Of a stretch of DNA of 15,451 nucleotides, positions 14,481 to 15,451 are shown piece by piece (positions within the stretch are counted from its first letter, which is position 1; each line of letters opens with the position of its first letter). The stretch comes from JBAUHN01 sp049680295 (GTDB lineage Bacteria; Pseudomonadota; Alphaproteobacteria; Rhodobacterales; Rhodobacteraceae), in contig JBAUHN010000070.1 of the NCBI GenBank assembly GCA_049680295.1, positions 1 through 15,451 on the forward strand. Reading direction: 5' to 3'. The notes under the pieces are model-generated. The model was not told where the DNA came from. It did no database searches and saw only the letters and a program-made list of their open reading frames with translations. Position numbers and translations under genes: made by a program.

Positions 14481-15451
14481 TCAGCCGCCTGTGTGGCTCA
14501 TGTGGCGGGGCATTTGCCCGTCAAGGGTTTGACGTGAATAGTCAAAGTCATGCCCCTTGGGTTTCATCGCAATGGCCGCACGAATGGCATCTTCCAGCGG
14601 GCCATCATCATCGGGGTGCGCGCGCAAAGGGGCGCGCAGATCGGCCGCGTCTTCCTGGCCGAGGCAAAGAAAGATCTCGCCGGTGCAGGTGATCCGAACC
14701 CGGTTGCAGCTTTCGCAGAAATTGTGGCTTAGCGGTGTGATGAACCCGATCTTCTGACCGGTTTCTTCCAGACGCACATAGCGCGCAGGCCCACCTGTAC
14801 GCTCTGTAAGATCGGTCACGGTGTATTGTTCGGCGTAGCGCGCACGCACATCTTTCAGCGACCAATATTGCCCCAGCCGGTCCTCATTACCGATGTCTCC
14901 CATCGGCATAACTTCGATCCAGGTCAGATCCAGACCGCGTTTGGCGCACCATTCGGTAATAAAGGGCAATTCATCCTCGTTGAAATCCTTCAGGGCGACG
15001 GCGTTCAGTTTCACTTTAAGCCCAACAGCCAATGCCGCATCAATGCCGCGCAATACCTGTGGCAAGCGTCCCCAGCGGGTGATATCGGCGAATTTGGTCT
15101 CGTCCAATGTGTCCAGTGATACGTTCACCCGGCGCACACCTGCCGCAAATAGATCAGCAGCAAAGCGTTCCAGCTGACTGCCATTTGTGGTCAGTGTCAG
15201 CTCTTTCAGGGTGCCTGCATCCAGATGTCGGGTCATACCCTGAAAAAAAGTCATAATGTCGCGCCGCACCAATGGCTCGCCGCCGGTGATACGCAGTTTT
15301 TCGACGCCCAGGCCAATGAACGTCGAACACATACGGTCCAGTTCCTCTAACGTCAGCAGTTCCTTTTTGGGCAGGAATGTCATGTTCTCGGACATGCAAT
15401 AGACGCAGCGAAAATCGCAACGGTCAGTGACGGACACGCGCAGGTAGGTGA
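14481..15451 (-). CDS. moaA: GTP 3',8-cyclase MoaA (molybdenum cofactor biosynthesis), N-terminus missing
   Basis: This radical SAM enzyme, together with MoaC, converts GTP to cyclic pyranopterin monophosphate, the first step of molybdenum cofactor synthesis. The frame is open through the window edge (TYLRV precedes SVTDRC), so the first roughly 10-20 residues are missing. Counting from the GTG codon at 15437, the radical SAM cluster ligands are Cys7, Cys11 and Cys14 (CX3CX2C) and ITGGEP is at 50-55. The second, substrate-binding cluster has Cys241, Cys244 and Cys258 (CX2CX13C). The C-terminus ends in the double glycine (SHTGG) that the family needs for activity. The codon at 15437 is an internal Val, not the start. 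It lies directly upstream of waaA with an 8-base gap. The enzyme appears complete and functional apart from the cut end. Confidence 0.95.
   Translation of the reverse strand, partial: TYLRVSVTDRCDFRCVYCMSENMTFLPKKELLTLEELDRMCSTFIGLGVEKLRITGGEPLVRRDIMTFFQGMTRHLDAGTLKELTLTTNGSQLERFAADLFAAGVRRVNVSLDTLDETKFADITRWGRLPQVLRGIDAALAVGLKVKLNAVALKDFNEDELPFITEWCAKRGLDLTWIEVMPMGDIGNEDRLGQYWSLKDVRARYAEQYTVTDLTERTGGPARYVRLEETGQKIGFITPLSHNFCESCNRVRITCTGEIFLCLGQEDAADLRAPLRAHPDDDGPLEDAIRAAIAMKPKGHDFDYSRQTLDGQMPRHMSHTGG

Overview
The window looks like chromosomal DNA of a marine alphaproteobacterium, most likely a Rhodobacterales (Roseobacter-group) species. This rests on the protein families seen (PntB, a DUF3422 protein, a GT4 glycosyltransferase next to KdtA, MoaA, and a roseobacter-style peptide transporter with catabolic enzymes) and on the moderately GC-rich coding sequence. 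It is inferred from recognition, not from a database search. Coding density is high. No tRNA, rRNA, IS element, integrase, CRISPR array or sign of recent transfer is visible, and no stretch over 300 bases lacks a gene.

Layout. (1) Bases 1-900 hold the C-terminal two thirds of pntB, the transhydrogenase beta subunit, followed by a clear intrinsic terminator. (2) Bases 1092-2375 encode a DUF3422 membrane protein on the plus strand. (3) Bases 2390-6212, minus strand, encode a periplasmic family-5 solute-binding protein followed by two oligopeptide-type permeases, with a terminator-like hairpin between the binding protein and the permeases. (4) A 254-bp divergent control region (6213-6466) carries a near-perfect 10-4-10 inverted repeat overlapping a TTGACA box and a pair of direct repeats 20 bp apart. 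(5) Bases 6467-12133, plus strand, encode a double-ATPase fusion that completes the transporter, an ArgE-type M20 deacylase, a DAO-family FAD oxidoreductase and a HipO-type M20 amidohydrolase. (6) Bases 12147-15451, minus strand, encode moaA (5' end cut off), waaA/kdtA and a GT4 glycosyltransferase that resembles LPS-core (LpcC-type) enzymes.

How the genes work together. Regions 3 to 5 form one divergent uptake-and-catabolism locus. The binding protein, two permeases and fused ATPase would import a small peptide or N-acylated/N-substituted amino acid. The two M20 hydrolases would remove an acyl or aminoacyl group, and the FAD enzyme would oxidise the released amine. The substrate is unknown and this pathway is inference. 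No regulator gene lies inside the locus although its control region looks operator-rich. Region 6 combines the first step of molybdenum cofactor synthesis with Kdo transfer to lipid A and, probably, addition of the first core sugar; tight spacing suggests one transcript.
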